A DNA stretch of 64,000 nucleotides from Azotobacter salinestris (GCF_009363155.1 NZ_CP045302.1:2452001-2516000), one strand, 5' to 3'; shown: positions 48,566 through 57,842, numbered from the stretch's first letter. Program-made: numbers and translations. Notes: generated from the sequence alone by a model not told the origin.

Positions 48566-50008
48566 GTGACCCTTCCCTGCGACATGCTGGTTTTCGGCGG
48601 CACCGGCGACCTGGCGCTGCACAAGCTGCTGCCGGCGCTCTACCACCTGCACCGCGACCGGCGCCTGCCGGCCGACATGCGCATCCTCGCGCTGGCGCGC
48701 AAGCCGCTGGGCCGCGATACCTATCGCGCCCTGGCCGAGCGCCATTGCCGGGCCCACGTGCCGCGGGCAAGCTTCGACACCGCCACCTGGCAGGGTTTCG
48801 CCGAACGGATCGACTATTTCGCCATGGATGCCAGTCAGAGTGCCGACTACGGCCGCCTGGCCCGCCACCTGGGCAACGCCTGCCAGCGTGGGCGCATCTA
48901 TTACCTCGCCACCGCCCCCAGCCTGTTCGAGGACATCGCCGCGCACCTGGCCAATGCCGGCCTGGCCGGGAACGACACGCGCATTGTGCTGGAGAAGCCC
49001 ATCGGCCATTCGCTGGAGTCGGCGCTGGCGATCAACCAGGCCATCGGCCAGGTGTTCCAGGAGTCCCAGGTCTTCCGCATCGACCACTACCTGGGCAAGG
49101 AAACCGTGCAGAACCTGATGGCGCTGCGCTTCGCCAACGCCCTGTTCGAGCCGGTCTGGCGTGCCGGACACATCGACCACGTACAGATCAGCGTCTGCGA
49201 AACCCTCGGCGTGGAGAACCGCGGCAGCTACTACGACAAGGCCGGGGCGATGCGCGACATGCTGCAGAACCACCTGCTGCAGCTGCTCTGCCTGGTCGCC
49301 ATGGAGGCCCCGGTGCGCTTCGATGCCGAGGCGGTGCGCAACGAGAAGGTGAAGATTCTCGAAGCGCTGAAACCCATCACCGGCTTCGACGTGAAGGATC
49401 GCACGGTGCGCGGCCAGTACGCCGCCGGCAAGATCGGCGGCCAGGAGGTCCCGGCCTACTATTTCGAAAAGCATGTCGACAACGACAGCGATACGGAAAC
49501 CTTCGTCGCGGTGCATGCCGAGATCGACAACTGGCGCTGGGCGGGCGTGCCCTTCTACCTGCGCACCGGCAAGCGCATGGCGAAGAAAAGCTCGGAGATC
49601 GTCATCCAGTTCAAGCCGGTACCGCACCGGCTGTTCCCGGGCGGCCAGGCCAATCGCCTGCTGATCCGCCTGCAGCCGGAGGAGTCGATCAGCCTGCAAC
49701 TGATGGCCAAGAGCCCGGGCAAGGGCATGCATCTGGCGCCGGTCGAGCTGGACCTCAACCTGGCCCATGCCTTCCGCCAGAAGCGCCGCTGGGACGCCTA
49801 CGAGCGTCTGCTGCTGGACGTGATCGAGGGCGACTCCACTTTGTTCATGCGCCGCGACGAAGTGGAGGCCGCCTGGCGCTGGGTCGACCCGATCATCGGC
49901 GGCTGGCATGCCTACTACCAGAGGCCGCGCCCCTACCCCGCCGGCTCATGGGGACCGGAGCAGGCCCACAGCCTGCTCGAACAGCAGGGCCATGCCTGGC
50001 ACCAGTGA
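48566..50008 (+). CDS. zwf: Glucose-6-phosphate 1-dehydrogenase
   Basis: The 480-residue enzyme oxidises glucose 6-phosphate to 6-phosphogluconolactone with NADP or NAD, feeding the Entner-Doudoroff and pentose phosphate routes. It shows the nucleotide-binding MLVFGGTGDLALHKLLPAL, the active-site motif RIDHYLGKETVQN (about 173-185) and the C-terminal domain with YLRTGKRMAKKSSEIVIQFKPVPH. Start GTG 48566 follows TTGGAGG at good distance; an upstream TTG (48554) is less likely. No pgl or eda follows, unlike the main zwf locus. Confidence 0.94.
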   Translation: MTLPCDMLVFGGTGDLALHKLLPALYHLHRDRRLPADMRILALARKPLGRDTYRALAERHCRAHVPRASFDTATWQGFAERIDYFAMDASQSADYGRLARHLGNACQRGRIYYLATAPSLFEDIAAHLANAGLAGNDTRIVLEKPIGHSLESALAINQAIGQVFQESQVFRIDHYLGKETVQNLMALRFANALFEPVWRAGHIDHVQISVCETLGVENRGSYYDKAGAMRDMLQNHLLQLLCLVAMEAPVRFDAEAVRNEKVKILEALKPITGFDVKDRTVRGQYAAGKIGGQEVPAYYFEKHVDNDSDTETFVAVHAEIDNWRWAGVPFYLRTGKRMAKKSSEIVIQFKPVPHRLFPGGQANRLLIRLQPEESISLQLMAKSPGKGMHLAPVELDLNLAHAFRQKRRWDAYERLLLDVIEGDSTLFMRRDEVEAAWRWVDPIIGGWHAYYQRPRPYPAGSWGPEQAHSLLEQQGHAWHQ

Positions 50009-50024
50009 GCCGACTCACCGGGGC

Positions 50025-50675
50025 TCAGGCCCCGGCGCCCGCCTCGCCTTCGTCGTCTCCGGCCAGGCCCAGCCAGTGCGCCAGCACGTCGTGGGCCTCC
50101 TCGACCCCCTGGCGCTTGGGTGCCGAGAACAGCTGGATACTCACCCCCTCGCCCCAGCCCTTGTGGAGCTCCCGCCGGACCTTGAGCAAGGCGTTCTTCG
50201 CCGCACCGAAGGCCAGCTTGTCGGCCTTGGTCAGCAGGATGTGCATGGGCATGCCGCTGGCGCTGGCCCAGTCGAGCATCATCCGGTCGAAGTCGGTCAG
50301 AGGGTGGCGGATGTCCATCAGCAGGACCACGCCGGCCAGACTGCGGCGGCTGCCCAGGTAGGCCTCCAGGTGGTGCTGCCAGTGCTGCTTGAGAGGAATC
50401 GGCACCTTGGCATAGCCGTAGCCGGGCAGATCGACCAGGCGACGCTGGTCGTCGAGACGGAAGAAGTTCAGCAACTGGGTGCGCCCCGGGGTCTTCGAGG
50501 TGCGCGCGAGATTGGCGTGGGTCAGGGTGTTCAGCGCGCTGGACTTGCCGGCATTGGAGCGTCCGGCAAAGGCGACCTCGAGGCCGTCGTCGGCAGGACA
50601 CTGGTCGACCCGGGCAGCGCTGAGCATGAAGACAGCCTGCTGACACAGGCCGAGAATGGGATTCTTGAAGGACAT
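50025..50675 (-). CDS. engB: Ribosome-biogenesis GTP-binding protein EngB (YihA/YsxC)
   Basis: The 216-residue GTPase has G1 [14 protein letters not shown] (about 36-48), G2 [10 protein letters not shown]3 [12 protein letters not shown]4 LLTKADKL and G5 FSA. EngB acts in assembly of the large ribosomal subunit. The ATG at 50675 gives the usual N terminus ([20 protein letters not shown]). It ends convergently 17 bp after zwf. The usual neighbour polA is absent. Confidence 0.95.
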   Translation of the reverse strand: MSFKNPILGLCQQAVFMLSAARVDQCPADDGLEVAFAGRSNAGKSSALNTLTHANLARTSKTPGRTQLLNFFRLDDQRRLVDLPGYGYAKVPIPLKQHWQHHLEAYLGSRRSLAGVVLLMDIRHPLTDFDRMMLDWASASGMPMHILLTKADKLAFGAAKNALLKVRRELHKGWGEGVSIQLFSAPKRQGVEEAHDVLAHWLGLAGDDEGEAGAGA

Positions 50676-51051
50676 CGGAGAGTTCCGCTGGGTTGGCACG
50701 CACAGGCTGCGGCGCCATGTCGTTTCCGTTTCGGAGCCATCAGTATATAATGCCGCGGATTTTGTGTGCGCTTTGCCCCTGTCCCTGGGTAAGTGTTCAC
50801 GGGAACGGTTTAAGACTGACCGTACGTTGACCGCACGGTGCTTGTTCCCTGCGGAAGGCCTGCTCAAGGAGCCTGTTGCCCGCCGCAGCGTCGTGATGCT
50901 GCCCTTGACTGCCAGCTGCCCAGTCGACTCTGGCCCCTGCAGGCGCGCATGGATGCATGGACAGCCACGCCGAAGCCGCCGGGAATTCCCCTGAGATCGG
51001 GCACATCGGTCGACAACAACACTTTTCTTGAGCCGTGATTTGGATTAGCTG
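50676..51051 (+). promoter_or_regulatory. engB-cytochrome c4 intergenic region with a strong -10 element
   Basis: TATAAT at 50746-50751, with TTTCCG 17 bp upstream as a weak -35, points towards the cytochrome c4 gene and would give a 290-nt leader. The leader contains GC-rich stem-forming stretches but no ORF with a ribosome binding site. A small RNA inside it is possible but not shown. Confidence 0.5.
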
Positions 51052-51684
51052 ATGAACAAAGCACTCGTGACTCTGCTGTTAACCCTGGGGATCACCGGCC
51101 TGGCCCATGCCGAGGGCGATGCCGCCGCCGGCCAAGGCAAGGCGGCCATCTGCGGTGCCTGCCATGGTCCGGACGGCAACAGCGCGGCACCGAACTTCCC
51201 GAAACTGGCCGGCCAGGGCGAGCGCTATCTGCTCAAGCAGATGCAGGACATCAAGGCCGGCTCCAAGCCGGGCGCTCCCGAAGGCGTCGGCCGCAAGGTG
51301 CTGGAAATGACCGGCATGCTCGACAACTTCAGCGACCAGGACCTGGCCGATCTCGCCGCCTACTTCGCCTCGCAGAAGATGACCGTCGGCGCCGCCGATC
51401 CGCAAATGGTCGAAGCTGGCGAAGCCCTCTACCGCGGCGGCAAGCTGGCCGACGGCATGCCCGCCTGCACCGGCTGCCACTCGCCGAACGGCGCGGGCAA
51501 CGCCCCGGCCGCCTACCCGAAACTGGGCGGTCAGCATGCACAGTACGTGGCCAAGCAGCTCACCGACTTCCGCGAAGGCGTGCGTACCAACGACGGCGAC
51601 AGCATGATCATGCGCTCCATCGCCGCCAAGCTGAGCAACAAGGACATCGCCGCGATCTCCAGCTACATCCAGGGCCTGCACTGA
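51052..51684 (+). CDS. Cytochrome c4 (diheme)
   Basis: The 210-residue product has a signal peptide (MNKALVTLLLTLGITGLAHAEG) and two c-type heme sites, CGACH (about 35) and CTGCH (about 138). The two halves are related: SAAPNFPKLAGQGERYLLKQMQDIKAG and GNAPAAYPKLGGQHAQYVAKQLTDFREG. Conserved Met ligands lie in both halves (VLEMTGM, SMIMRSI). It is a periplasmic electron carrier, typically to cytochrome oxidases. A terminator follows. Confidence 0.93.
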   Translation: MNKALVTLLLTLGITGLAHAEGDAAAGQGKAAICGACHGPDGNSAAPNFPKLAGQGERYLLKQMQDIKAGSKPGAPEGVGRKVLEMTGMLDNFSDQDLADLAAYFASQKMTVGAADPQMVEAGEALYRGGKLADGMPACTGCHSPNGAGNAPAAYPKLGGQHAQYVAKQLTDFREGVRTNDGDSMIMRSIAAKLSNKDIAAISSYIQGLH

Positions 51685-51704
51685 GCACGGTTCGTCGGTG
51701 TTGA

Positions 51705-51733
51705 AAAAAGGGCGGCAGATGGCCGCCCTTTTT
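51705..51733 (+). terminator. rho-independent terminator after cytochrome c4
   Basis: AAAAAGGGCGGC, loop AGATG, GCCGCCCTTTTT is a strong 12-bp stem with T-run 20 bp after the stop. Confidence 0.93.
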
Positions 51734-51833
51734 CATTGGCCCTCCCCTTACAATAGGTCACCCGCTTCGCCCTTGCGGGTCGAAGACTGCCCGTACCGGA
51801 AGCCCCCACCAGCAATGCAAGGAGTCGTCACGC

Positions 51834-52478
51834 ATGCGTAAATTGATTCTCGGCGCCGTTCTCGCCAGTGCCAGCCTGTTCGCCCTGGGCACCCAGGCGG
51901 AGTCGCTCTCGCCCGCCGACATCAAGGTCGGCAAGCAGTATGTCGAGCTGCCCACCCCGGTGCCGGTGGCGCAGCCGGGCAAGATCGAGGTCGTGGAGCT
52001 GTTCTGGTACGGCTGCCCGCATTGCTACCAGTTCGAGCCGAGCATCAACGCCTGGGCCAGCAAGCTGCCGGAAGACGTGAACTTCCGGCGCGTTCCGGCC
52101 CTGTTCGGTGGTGTGTGGAACGTCCATGGCCAGCTGTTCCTCACGCTGGAGACAATGAACGTGGAGTCGAAAGTCCATGCCGCGATCTTCGAAGCCATCC
52201 ACAAGGACGGCAAGAAGCTGGCAACCCCCGAGGAGATGGCCGAGTTCCTCGCCGGCCACGGCATCGACAAGGACGCCTTCCTCAAGACCTACAGCTCCTT
52301 CAACGTGAAGAGCCAGATGGAGAAGGCGAAGAAGCTGGCGATCGCCTACCAGATCTCCGGCGTTCCGGTCATGGTCGTCAACGGCAAATACCGCTTCGAC
52401 CTGGGCAGCGCCGGCGGCCCGGAGAACACCCTGCAGGTGGCCGACTACCTGATCGACCAGGAACGCAGTGCCCAGTGA
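51834..52478 (+). CDS. dsbA: Thiol:disulfide interchange protein DsbA
   Basis: The 214-residue periplasmic oxidase has a signal peptide (MRKLILGAVLASASLFALGTQAES), the thioredoxin-type active site WYGCPHCYQFEP (Cys about 61 and 64), and the cis-Pro region ISGVPVMVVNGKYRFD. It introduces disulfides into secreted proteins. AAGGAGTCGTC precedes the ATG. It follows cytochrome c4, as in P. aeruginosa. Confidence 0.95.
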   Translation: MRKLILGAVLASASLFALGTQAESLSPADIKVGKQYVELPTPVPVAQPGKIEVVELFWYGCPHCYQFEPSINAWASKLPEDVNFRRVPALFGGVWNVHGQLFLTLETMNVESKVHAAIFEAIHKDGKKLATPEEMAEFLAGHGIDKDAFLKTYSSFNVKSQMEKAKKLAIAYQISGVPVMVVNGKYRFDLGSAGGPENTLQVADYLIDQERSAQ

Positions 52479-52496
52479 CGCTGGGCGGGAGGAGTC

Positions 52497-53357
52497 ATGC
52501 TGCGCCGACGCACGGTTGAACGCCAGGCCGCCGTGCGGCAACCGCGGACCAATCCGCAATGCCGCGATGCACGCGCGCTGACCGCCGACGGTCGGCTGCG
52601 CCTGCTGAGCTTCAACATCCAGGTCGGTATCCGCACCGAGAATTACCGGCACTATCTGACCCGCAGCTGGCAGCATCTGCTGCCGCATGCCGGGCGAGCC
52701 GTGAATCTGCAGCGAATCGGCGACCTGCTCGCCGACTTCGACCTGGTAGCCCTGCAGGAGGTCGACGGGGGCAGCCTGCGCTCCGACTATGTCAACCAGG
52801 TGGAACACCTCGCCCAGCTCGGCAACTTCCCCTACTGGTACCAGCAGCTCAACCGCAACCTCGGCCCGCTGGCCCAGCATAGCAACGGCCTGCTCAGCCG
52901 CCTGCGGCCCTCCGCGCTGGAAGACCACCCGCTGCCCGGCCCGCCGGGACGCGGCGCGATACTCCTGCGGCTCGGTGAAGGCCCCGATGCGCTGGCGGTG
53001 GTCATGATGCATCTGGCCCTCGGCGCCCGAACGCGCACCCGTCAGCTCGCCTACATTCGAGAGCTGATCGGCGACTATCGCCATCTGGTGCTGATGGGCG
53101 ACATGAACACCCATGCCCGCGAATTGCTGGAATACTCCCCTCTGCGCGATCTCGGCCTGCTCGCCCCGCAGATCGAGGCCACCTTTCCCAGTTGGCGTCC
53201 GCAGCGCTGCATCGACCACATCTTGCTCAGCCCCAGCCTGACGCTGGAGCGGGTACAGGTGCTGCCGCAACAGATCTCCGATCACCTGCCGGTGGCGGTG
53301 GAGGTCCGCCTGCCCGAACACCTCGGGCACAACACTCTGCCACAGGCCCAGCCCTGA
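52497..53357 (+). CDS. Endonuclease/exonuclease/phosphatase family protein
   Basis: The 286-residue product shows the EEP fold: LRLLSFNIQVGIRT (Asn), FDLVALQEVDGG (Glu), NGLLSRL, HLALGARTRTRQL, LVLMGDMNTH (Asp/Asn) and RCIDHILLSPSL (Asp-His). It may hydrolyse phosphodiester bonds in nucleic acids, phospholipids or phosphoinositides; the substrate is unknown. No signal peptide is visible. GGAGG sits just before the ATG. The gene lies 18 bp after dsbA, the same order as in P. aeruginosa. Confidence 0.87.
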   Translation: MLRRRTVERQAAVRQPRTNPQCRDARALTADGRLRLLSFNIQVGIRTENYRHYLTRSWQHLLPHAGRAVNLQRIGDLLADFDLVALQEVDGGSLRSDYVNQVEHLAQLGNFPYWYQQLNRNLGPLAQHSNGLLSRLRPSALEDHPLPGPPGRGAILLRLGEGPDALAVVMMHLALGARTRTRQLAYIRELIGDYRHLVLMGDMNTHARELLEYSPLRDLGLLAPQIEATFPSWRPQRCIDHILLSPSLTLERVQVLPQQISDHLPVAVEVRLPEHLGHNTLPQAQP

Positions 53358-53492
53358 ACGGGAACGGTCTGGCGGCGCGCCCACCGACGAACGCAGCAAA
53401 TCGCCATGCTTTTGCAATACTTCCCTGGTGCGTACGGTCCATCCAGCGGAGCCCGCCGCACCCTCGATCCTTGCCGGACACGCCCACACTTC

Positions 53493-54269
53493 ATGAAGTC
53501 GCTCGCCCTCCCCCTGATCCTCGCCCTGCTGGCCGGCTGCGCCGCCGGCCCGCGGATCGATACCCGCTACAGTTCGCGCAGCCAGGACAGCCGCGTGCAG
53601 TACATCGTCCTGCATTACACCTCGGAGGATCTGCCGGGCTCGCTGCACCAGCTCACCCAGGGTGAGGTCAGCAGCCACTATCTGATCGACGCCAAGCCTG
53701 CGACCATCTACCGCTTGGTTGAAGAAGACCGCCGCGCCTGGCACGCTGGCAACAGCCAATGGCGCGGCAGGACCTGGCTGAATGCCAACAGCATCGGCAT
53801 CGAACTGGTCAACCTCGGCTATCTGGACACCCCCAACGGACGTCTCTGGTATCCCTATTCGTCGGAGCAGATCGATGCGCTGATCCTTCTCCTCAAGGAC
53901 ATCGTCAAGCGCCACGGATTGGGACCCGATGCGATAATCGGCCATAGTGACATTGCCCCGCTGCGCAAGGTCGACCCGGGTCCGCTGTTTCCCTGGAAGC
54001 GTCTGGCCGAGGCCGGGCTCGTCGTCTGGCCGGATGCGCGCCGGGTAGCCGAGCTGCAGGCGCGCTACGCCGTCCAGTTGCCGGAGGTCGCCTGGTTCCA
54101 GGAGCAACTGGCCCGGCACGGCTATGCCCTGGAGCGGCACGGGGTTCTGGACGCCGAGACGCGGCGGATCCTTGCCGCCTTCCAGATGAAATACCGTCCG
54201 GCCCGCTTCGACGGCGAGCCGGACGCTGAAACCGCGGCCCTGCTGGCAACCCTGAACGAAACGGGGTAA
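53493..54269 (+). CDS. ampDh2: N-acetylmuramoyl-L-alanine amidase, AmpDh2-like lipoprotein
   Basis: The 258-residue product has a lipoprotein signal (MKSLALPLILALLAGCAAG; lipobox LLAGC), so it should be anchored in the envelope. The amidase_2 domain shows zinc ligands His in IVLHYTSED and His-Asp in IIGHSDIAPLRKVDPGPLFPW. A C-terminal peptidoglycan-binding domain (WFQEQLARHGYALERHGVLDAETRRILAAFQMKYRP) follows. It cleaves the bond between N-acetylmuramic acid and the stem peptide. Size and context match P. aeruginosa AmpDh2. The true start lies at the lipoprotein signal, not at upstream in-frame ATG 53406. Confidence 0.88.
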   Translation: MKSLALPLILALLAGCAAGPRIDTRYSSRSQDSRVQYIVLHYTSEDLPGSLHQLTQGEVSSHYLIDAKPATIYRLVEEDRRAWHAGNSQWRGRTWLNANSIGIELVNLGYLDTPNGRLWYPYSSEQIDALILLLKDIVKRHGLGPDAIIGHSDIAPLRKVDPGPLFPWKRLAEAGLVVWPDARRVAELQARYAVQLPEVAWFQEQLARHGYALERHGVLDAETRRILAAFQMKYRPARFDGEPDAETAALLATLNETG

Positions 54270-54319
54270 GGAAAACTGGCGGCAGGCGTCATTCCTGAAA
54301 GGATGTCGGGAGCGCTGAC

Positions 54320-56101
54320 ATGCAACACGCCCTGGTGCAACTGTACCGAGCCATCTACCGGCCTTGGCCGATGGCCCTGCTGACGACCCTGGCCGGTGCC
54401 CTTCTATTCGTGCTTCTCGGCCTGGGCCTGGCGCTCTCCCAGGCGCGGGAAGCCCAGCGGGGAGATCTGGCAAGTCGCGGCGACCGCATCCGGGGACGTC
54501 TCGAACAGGTGCTCGACCAGTTGCATCAGGGACTCGCCACCCTGGAACTGCAGCCCCTGCGTCGCTGCGATCCGGCGCTGGTGGAAAACCTGCGCCAGGT
54601 CAGCTTCGACCATCGCTTCATTCACGAAGCCAGCTTCGTTGCCGACGGACAGCGCTGCTCCAGCCGGCCGCGTCATGCGTCGCCGGAGCCGTCCCGGCCG
54701 GCCGATTTCCGCAGCCAGGGCCAGGACTACTGGCTGACGGCAACGAACAATCCCGGCGACACCCCGGCCTCCCTGGTGGTCGCCCACGGTCCCTTTCGGG
54801 TTTCCAGCCTCCGCAGCCATCTGCTCGATGCGATCGACTCATCCGACGGCCTGGGCGTCTATCTGATTCCCCGTGGCAGCCCCAAGGCACTGCCGCTTCT
54901 CGCGGCGACGCGCCCCCTGACGATCCTGCCCGGAGCAGCCGACAGCACCTCGCTGCAGTTGCTCGACGGACAGCCGTTCTATTCTCTGCCGGGCGACAAC
55001 CCGGACTATCGGCTGGCCCTGCTGGCTCCACGCGCCAGGCTGCTCGAGCGCATCCGCGCATACTGGGAGCGCCTGCTGCCGGCCAGCCTGCTGCTGGCCC
55101 TGCTGGGTGGCGGCATAACCTTCTGGCTGGTACGCGGGCGCCTGTCGCTGCGCGGTGAGCTGCAGGGCGCCCTGCGGCGCCAGGAGCTGAAGGTCCATTA
55201 CCAGCCGATCTTCGACCTCGCCAGCCGCCGCTGCATCGGCGCCGAGGCCCTGATGCGCTGGCAGCGCCCCGATGGCAGCCTGACCAGCCCCGAGCAGTTC
55301 ATTCCGCTGGCCGAGTCGACCGGGCAGATCCGCGCAATCACCGACTTCCTTCTCAAGGAAGTGCTGGAACAGCTCGGCGAGCTGCTGCGCAGGCATCCCG
55401 AGCTGTACATCTCGATCAACCTGTCCGCCTGCGATGTCAGTGTGCCGCGGATCGGCCCGCTGACCGAGCGCCTGCTGGCCAGGCACGGCGTCCGGCCCGA
55501 GCAGATCGCCTTCGAGGTGACCGAGCGCGGGCTGATCGACGTGCAGGCGGCCAGCCGGAACCTGGCGGAGTTGCGCGCCCGCGGCCACCGGGTGCTGATC
55601 GACGACTTCGGCACCGGCTATTCCAGCCTGGCCTACCTGCAGATGCTGCCGGTGGACTGCCTGAAGATCGACAAGGCATTCATCGATGCCCTGGGGGCCG
55701 ATGCCGCCAGCAGTGGCGTCGCCCCCCACATCGTGCGCATGGCCAGGGCGCTGCACCTCAAGGTCATCGCCGAAGGCATTGAGCGCGAGGACCAGGCGCG
55801 CCTGCTCGGCAGCGAGGGTGCCGACTACGGACAGGGCTGGCTGTTTGCCCGTCCGCTGAGCGCACATGCCTTCCGCGCCCTGATCGACGGCACTCTGCTG
55901 GAATCCCTTCCGCCCAGGAGCCGGCAGGCTGCAGCCGACGGGGTGGGCGGCAAGGTCACGCCGGCTCCGTGGCCCCTGGCAAAGGGGCCATCCCGCGCCT
56001 CAGGCAGTTGGTACCCCGACTTGGGCGGACGCAGATCCGGCGCCCATCAATCGGGTCTGCCACTCAAGGCGTCATGCCGTCGGCGGGGCGGCGCAAGGTG
56101 A
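54320..56101 (+). CDS. Cyclic di-GMP phosphodiesterase with periplasmic CSS-motif domain and EAL domain
   Basis: The 593-residue product starts with a membrane helix (ALLTTLAGALLFVLLGLGLAL), then a periplasmic part with RRCDP and RCSS cysteines, the CSS-motif sensor. A second membrane helix (LLPASLLLALLGGGITFWLV, about 255) precedes an EAL domain with GAEALMRWQRP (EAL-type EA-L), NLSACD, FEVTERGLID, IDDFGTGYSSL and KIDKAFID. CSS domains sense periplasmic redox through DsbA/DsbB-linked thiols in E. coli, which is notable since dsbA lies 1.8 kb upstream. The final 50 residues are unlike the family and may be a read-through tail overlapping the convergent gene. Confidence 0.87.
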   Translation: MQHALVQLYRAIYRPWPMALLTTLAGALLFVLLGLGLALSQAREAQRGDLASRGDRIRGRLEQVLDQLHQGLATLELQPLRRCDPALVENLRQVSFDHRFIHEASFVADGQRCSSRPRHASPEPSRPADFRSQGQDYWLTATNNPGDTPASLVVAHGPFRVSSLRSHLLDAIDSSDGLGVYLIPRGSPKALPLLAATRPLTILPGAADSTSLQLLDGQPFYSLPGDNPDYRLALLAPRARLLERIRAYWERLLPASLLLALLGGGITFWLVRGRLSLRGELQGALRRQELKVHYQPIFDLASRRCIGAEALMRWQRPDGSLTSPEQFIPLAESTGQIRAITDFLLKEVLEQLGELLRRHPELYISINLSACDVSVPRIGPLTERLLARHGVRPEQIAFEVTERGLIDVQAASRNLAELRARGHRVLIDDFGTGYSSLAYLQMLPVDCLKIDKAFIDALGADAASSGVAPHIVRMARALHLKVIAEGIEREDQARLLGSEGADYGQGWLFARPLSAHAFRALIDGTLLESLPPRSRQAAADGVGGKVTPAPWPLAKGPSRASGSWYPDLGGRRSGAHQSGLPLKASCRRRGGAR

Positions 56102-56630
56102 AGGCGCCGCGCAGCTCGCCGAGGGCGAAGCCGCGTGCCTGGTCCTGGGGATAACGCTCGTCCAGGGTGGCGAGCAGGGCCTTGTCGATGTTCTTGCCAT
56201 GACAAGCCAGACAAGGCTCGCCGGTGGGAATGGCCTGCATGTAGCGATACTCGCCGTCGACCACCTCGCCATGGCTCAGCCCGGCGACGGGCTGTCCCGC
56301 AGCGGCGGCCTCTGCGAAACGCTCCAGTACCTGGCGCTCCCAGACATCCGGACGGTTGGCCGGATTGCGCACCTTGAGCGCGGTCCGCCCGACGCGCCAG
56401 GGCTCCCGACTGTGCTGCTCGGCGATGGCCGGCGCCAGGCTCTGGCAGGCCTGCACTGCATTCTGCGGCCCGCCTTTGGCCAGCGCCTGCCTGACGGTGT
56501 CCTGCAGCGCCTGGGCGAAAGGCGGTATCAGGGCGCGCGCCTCGGCCTCGAATTCTTGCGGATCGGCAAACGAGAGCCCACTGGCGAGCAGCAGGGTCAG
56601 AGCAACGGGAAAACGAATGGCCACCTCCAC
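56064..56630 (-). CDS. DUF3365 heme-binding protein (Tll0287-like)
   Basis: The product is about 188 residues with a signal peptide (IRFPVALTLLLASGLSFADP). The body reads ALIPPFAQALQDTVRQALAKGGPQNAVQACQSLAPAIA and RVGRTALKVRNPANRPDVWERQVLERF. A single CLACHG heme c site follows (EPCLACHGKNIDKALLATL), then YPQDQARGFALGELRGAF. DUF3365 proteins bind one heme in a PAS-like fold, as small periplasmic redox proteins or sensors. Start is unsettled: GTG codons at 56630 and 56624 or a rare ATT at 56618 just after GGAGGTGGCC fit better than ATG 56726. It is divergent from the YeeE-like genes. Confidence 0.75.
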   Translation of the reverse strand: MEVAIRFPVALTLLLASGLSFADPQEFEAEARALIPPFAQALQDTVRQALAKGGPQNAVQACQSLAPAIAEQHSREPWRVGRTALKVRNPANRPDVWERQVLERFAEAAAAGQPVAGLSHGEVVDGEYRYMQAIPTGEPCLACHGKNIDKALLATLDERYPQDQARGFALGELRGAFTLRRPADGMTP

Positions 56631-56719
56631 ACTATGCTGGCAGGGAGCCTTGAAGAAGAGGGAACGAAGGACTGGCCAGGCTCCCGAAGGCTCCATCCCC
56701 CACGCTTGCAAACAGTTTA

Positions 56720-56738
56720 CAAACAAATATATTGTTTG
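56720..56738. promoter_or_regulatory. palindromic operator candidate between DUF3365 and YeeE genes
   Basis: CAAACAA, ATATA, TTGTTTG is a perfect 7-bp inverted repeat with an AT-rich centre, 39 bp before the first YeeE-like ATG. AT-rich palindromes of this type are bound by ArsR-family persulfide sensors (BigR/SqrR), which control YeeE/ETHE1-type operons elsewhere. No such regulator is encoded beside it. Confidence 0.5.
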
Positions 56739-56776
56739 ATCAACATAACCAAGCGACCCTGCGGAGGAGCGACGGG

Positions 56777-57211
56777 ATGTACATCGACTGGGTGCATTTC
56801 ACTCCTGGGCCGGCCCTGGCCGGCGGCGTGCTGATCGGTCTGGCGGCCAGCCTGTTCGTGGTGCTGAACGGGCGCATCGCCGGCATCAGTGGCCTGCTCG
56901 GCAGCCTGCTGCAGGGCAACGCAGACGGTCGTGACGAGAAGGCGCTGTTTCTGCTCGGCCTGCTGGCAGCGCCTCTGCTCTGGGGGCTGTTCGGCACACT
57001 GCCGGAAGCCGAATTCCAGACCGGCTGGCCCGGCCTGGTGATCGCTGGTCTGCTGGTCGGCCTCGGCACTCGCTATGGCTCCGGCTGTACCAGCGGGCAT
57101 GGCGTCTGCGGGATTTCCCGCCTGTCGCCGCGCTCCATGGCCGCGACCCTGACCTTCATGGCCAGTGGCTTCGCCACGGTCTTCGTGCTGCGTCACCTGT
57201 GGGGAGGTTGA
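56777..57211 (+). CDS. YeeE/YedE (sulfur-transport) family membrane protein, first half
   Basis: The 144-residue product has four membrane helices ([91 protein letters not shown]). The [12 protein letters not shown] motif, with two cysteines, defines the YeeE/YedE family that imports thiosulfate or handles sulfur species. The next gene encodes the partner half. ATG 56777 follows GAGGAGCGACGG. Confidence 0.88.
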   Translation: MYIDWVHFTPGPALAGGVLIGLAASLFVVLNGRIAGISGLLGSLLQGNADGRDEKALFLLGLLAAPLLWGLFGTLPEAEFQTGWPGLVIAGLLVGLGTRYGSGCTSGHGVCGISRLSPRSMAATLTFMASGFATVFVLRHLWGG

Positions 57212-57213
57212 AC

Positions 57214-57657
57214 ATGCGCAGACTGAGTGCACTGCTCGCCGGGCTGCTCTTCGGCACTGGCCTGCTGCTGGCCGGCATGAGCAATTCGGCCAAGGTACTG
57301 GGCTTTCTCGACCTGGCCGGAGCCTGGGATCCCTCGCTGGCGCTGGTGATGGCTGCCGCCATCGGCACCGCCCTGCTGCCCTTCTCCTGGGCCAGGCGCC
57401 AGCAACGCTCATTGCTGGACGCGCCCATGCAGTTGCCGCAGAAGCGCGAGCTGGACCGTCGGCTGATCGGCGGCAGCTTCTTGTTCGGCATCGGCTGGGA
57501 CATCGCCGGCGTCTGTCCGGGCCCGGCCCTCACCCTGCTGCTCGGCGGCTACTGGCAGAGCCTGATTTTCGTGCTCGCCATGCTCGGCGGCATGTGGCTG
57601 TTCGGCGTGCTGGAACAGCAGCGCACCCCTTGGCCGTTGAACCGGGGATCAAGATGA
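57214..57657 (+). CDS. DUF6691/YeeE-like membrane protein, second half
   Basis: The 147-residue product starts MRRLSALLAGLLFGTGLLLA and has GMSNSAKVLGFLDLAGAWDPSLALVMAAAIG, then FGIGWDIAGVCPGPALTLLLGG with a Cys matching the pair half. Split YeeE genes of this type form one transporter and often sit with an ETHE1-type enzyme, as here. ATG 57214 follows GGGGAGG and lies 2 bp after the partner stop, showing coupling. Confidence 0.87.
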   Translation: MRRLSALLAGLLFGTGLLLAGMSNSAKVLGFLDLAGAWDPSLALVMAAAIGTALLPFSWARRQQRSLLDAPMQLPQKRELDRRLIGGSFLFGIGWDIAGVCPGPALTLLLGGYWQSLIFVLAMLGGMWLFGVLEQQRTPWPLNRGSR

Positions 57658-57842
57658 AACCCGGCATCGCCCCCGCACCCTGAGCATAGCCGCCGGCTGC
57701 TTCCACGGGCGACGGGCCTACACTGTGATGGGCACCAATACCTGCGAGAGCGGAAAGTGAGGCCGGCCTCGGGCAGCTCCTTCCGCCAGGCTTTCGCATC
57801 AAGACTCCCCGGGGTATGGATCCCCTTGCCGAAGGACAGCCC

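Noticed and set aside
50676..51051. ErsA/Spot 42-like small RNA next to engB
   Set aside because: A strong -10 is present, but in other bacteria this RNA lies at the other end of engB beside polA, and polA is missing here. There is no terminator inside the region.
51828..54473. Long minus-strand frame opposite dsbA, the EEP gene and the amidase gene
   Set aside because: Same reason: three recognised genes lie on the plus strand and no family similarity is seen in the opposite frame.
56702..56726. ATG 56726 as the start of the DUF3365 gene
   Set aside because: It would place 30 unrelated residues before the signal peptide and overlap the palindromic operator.
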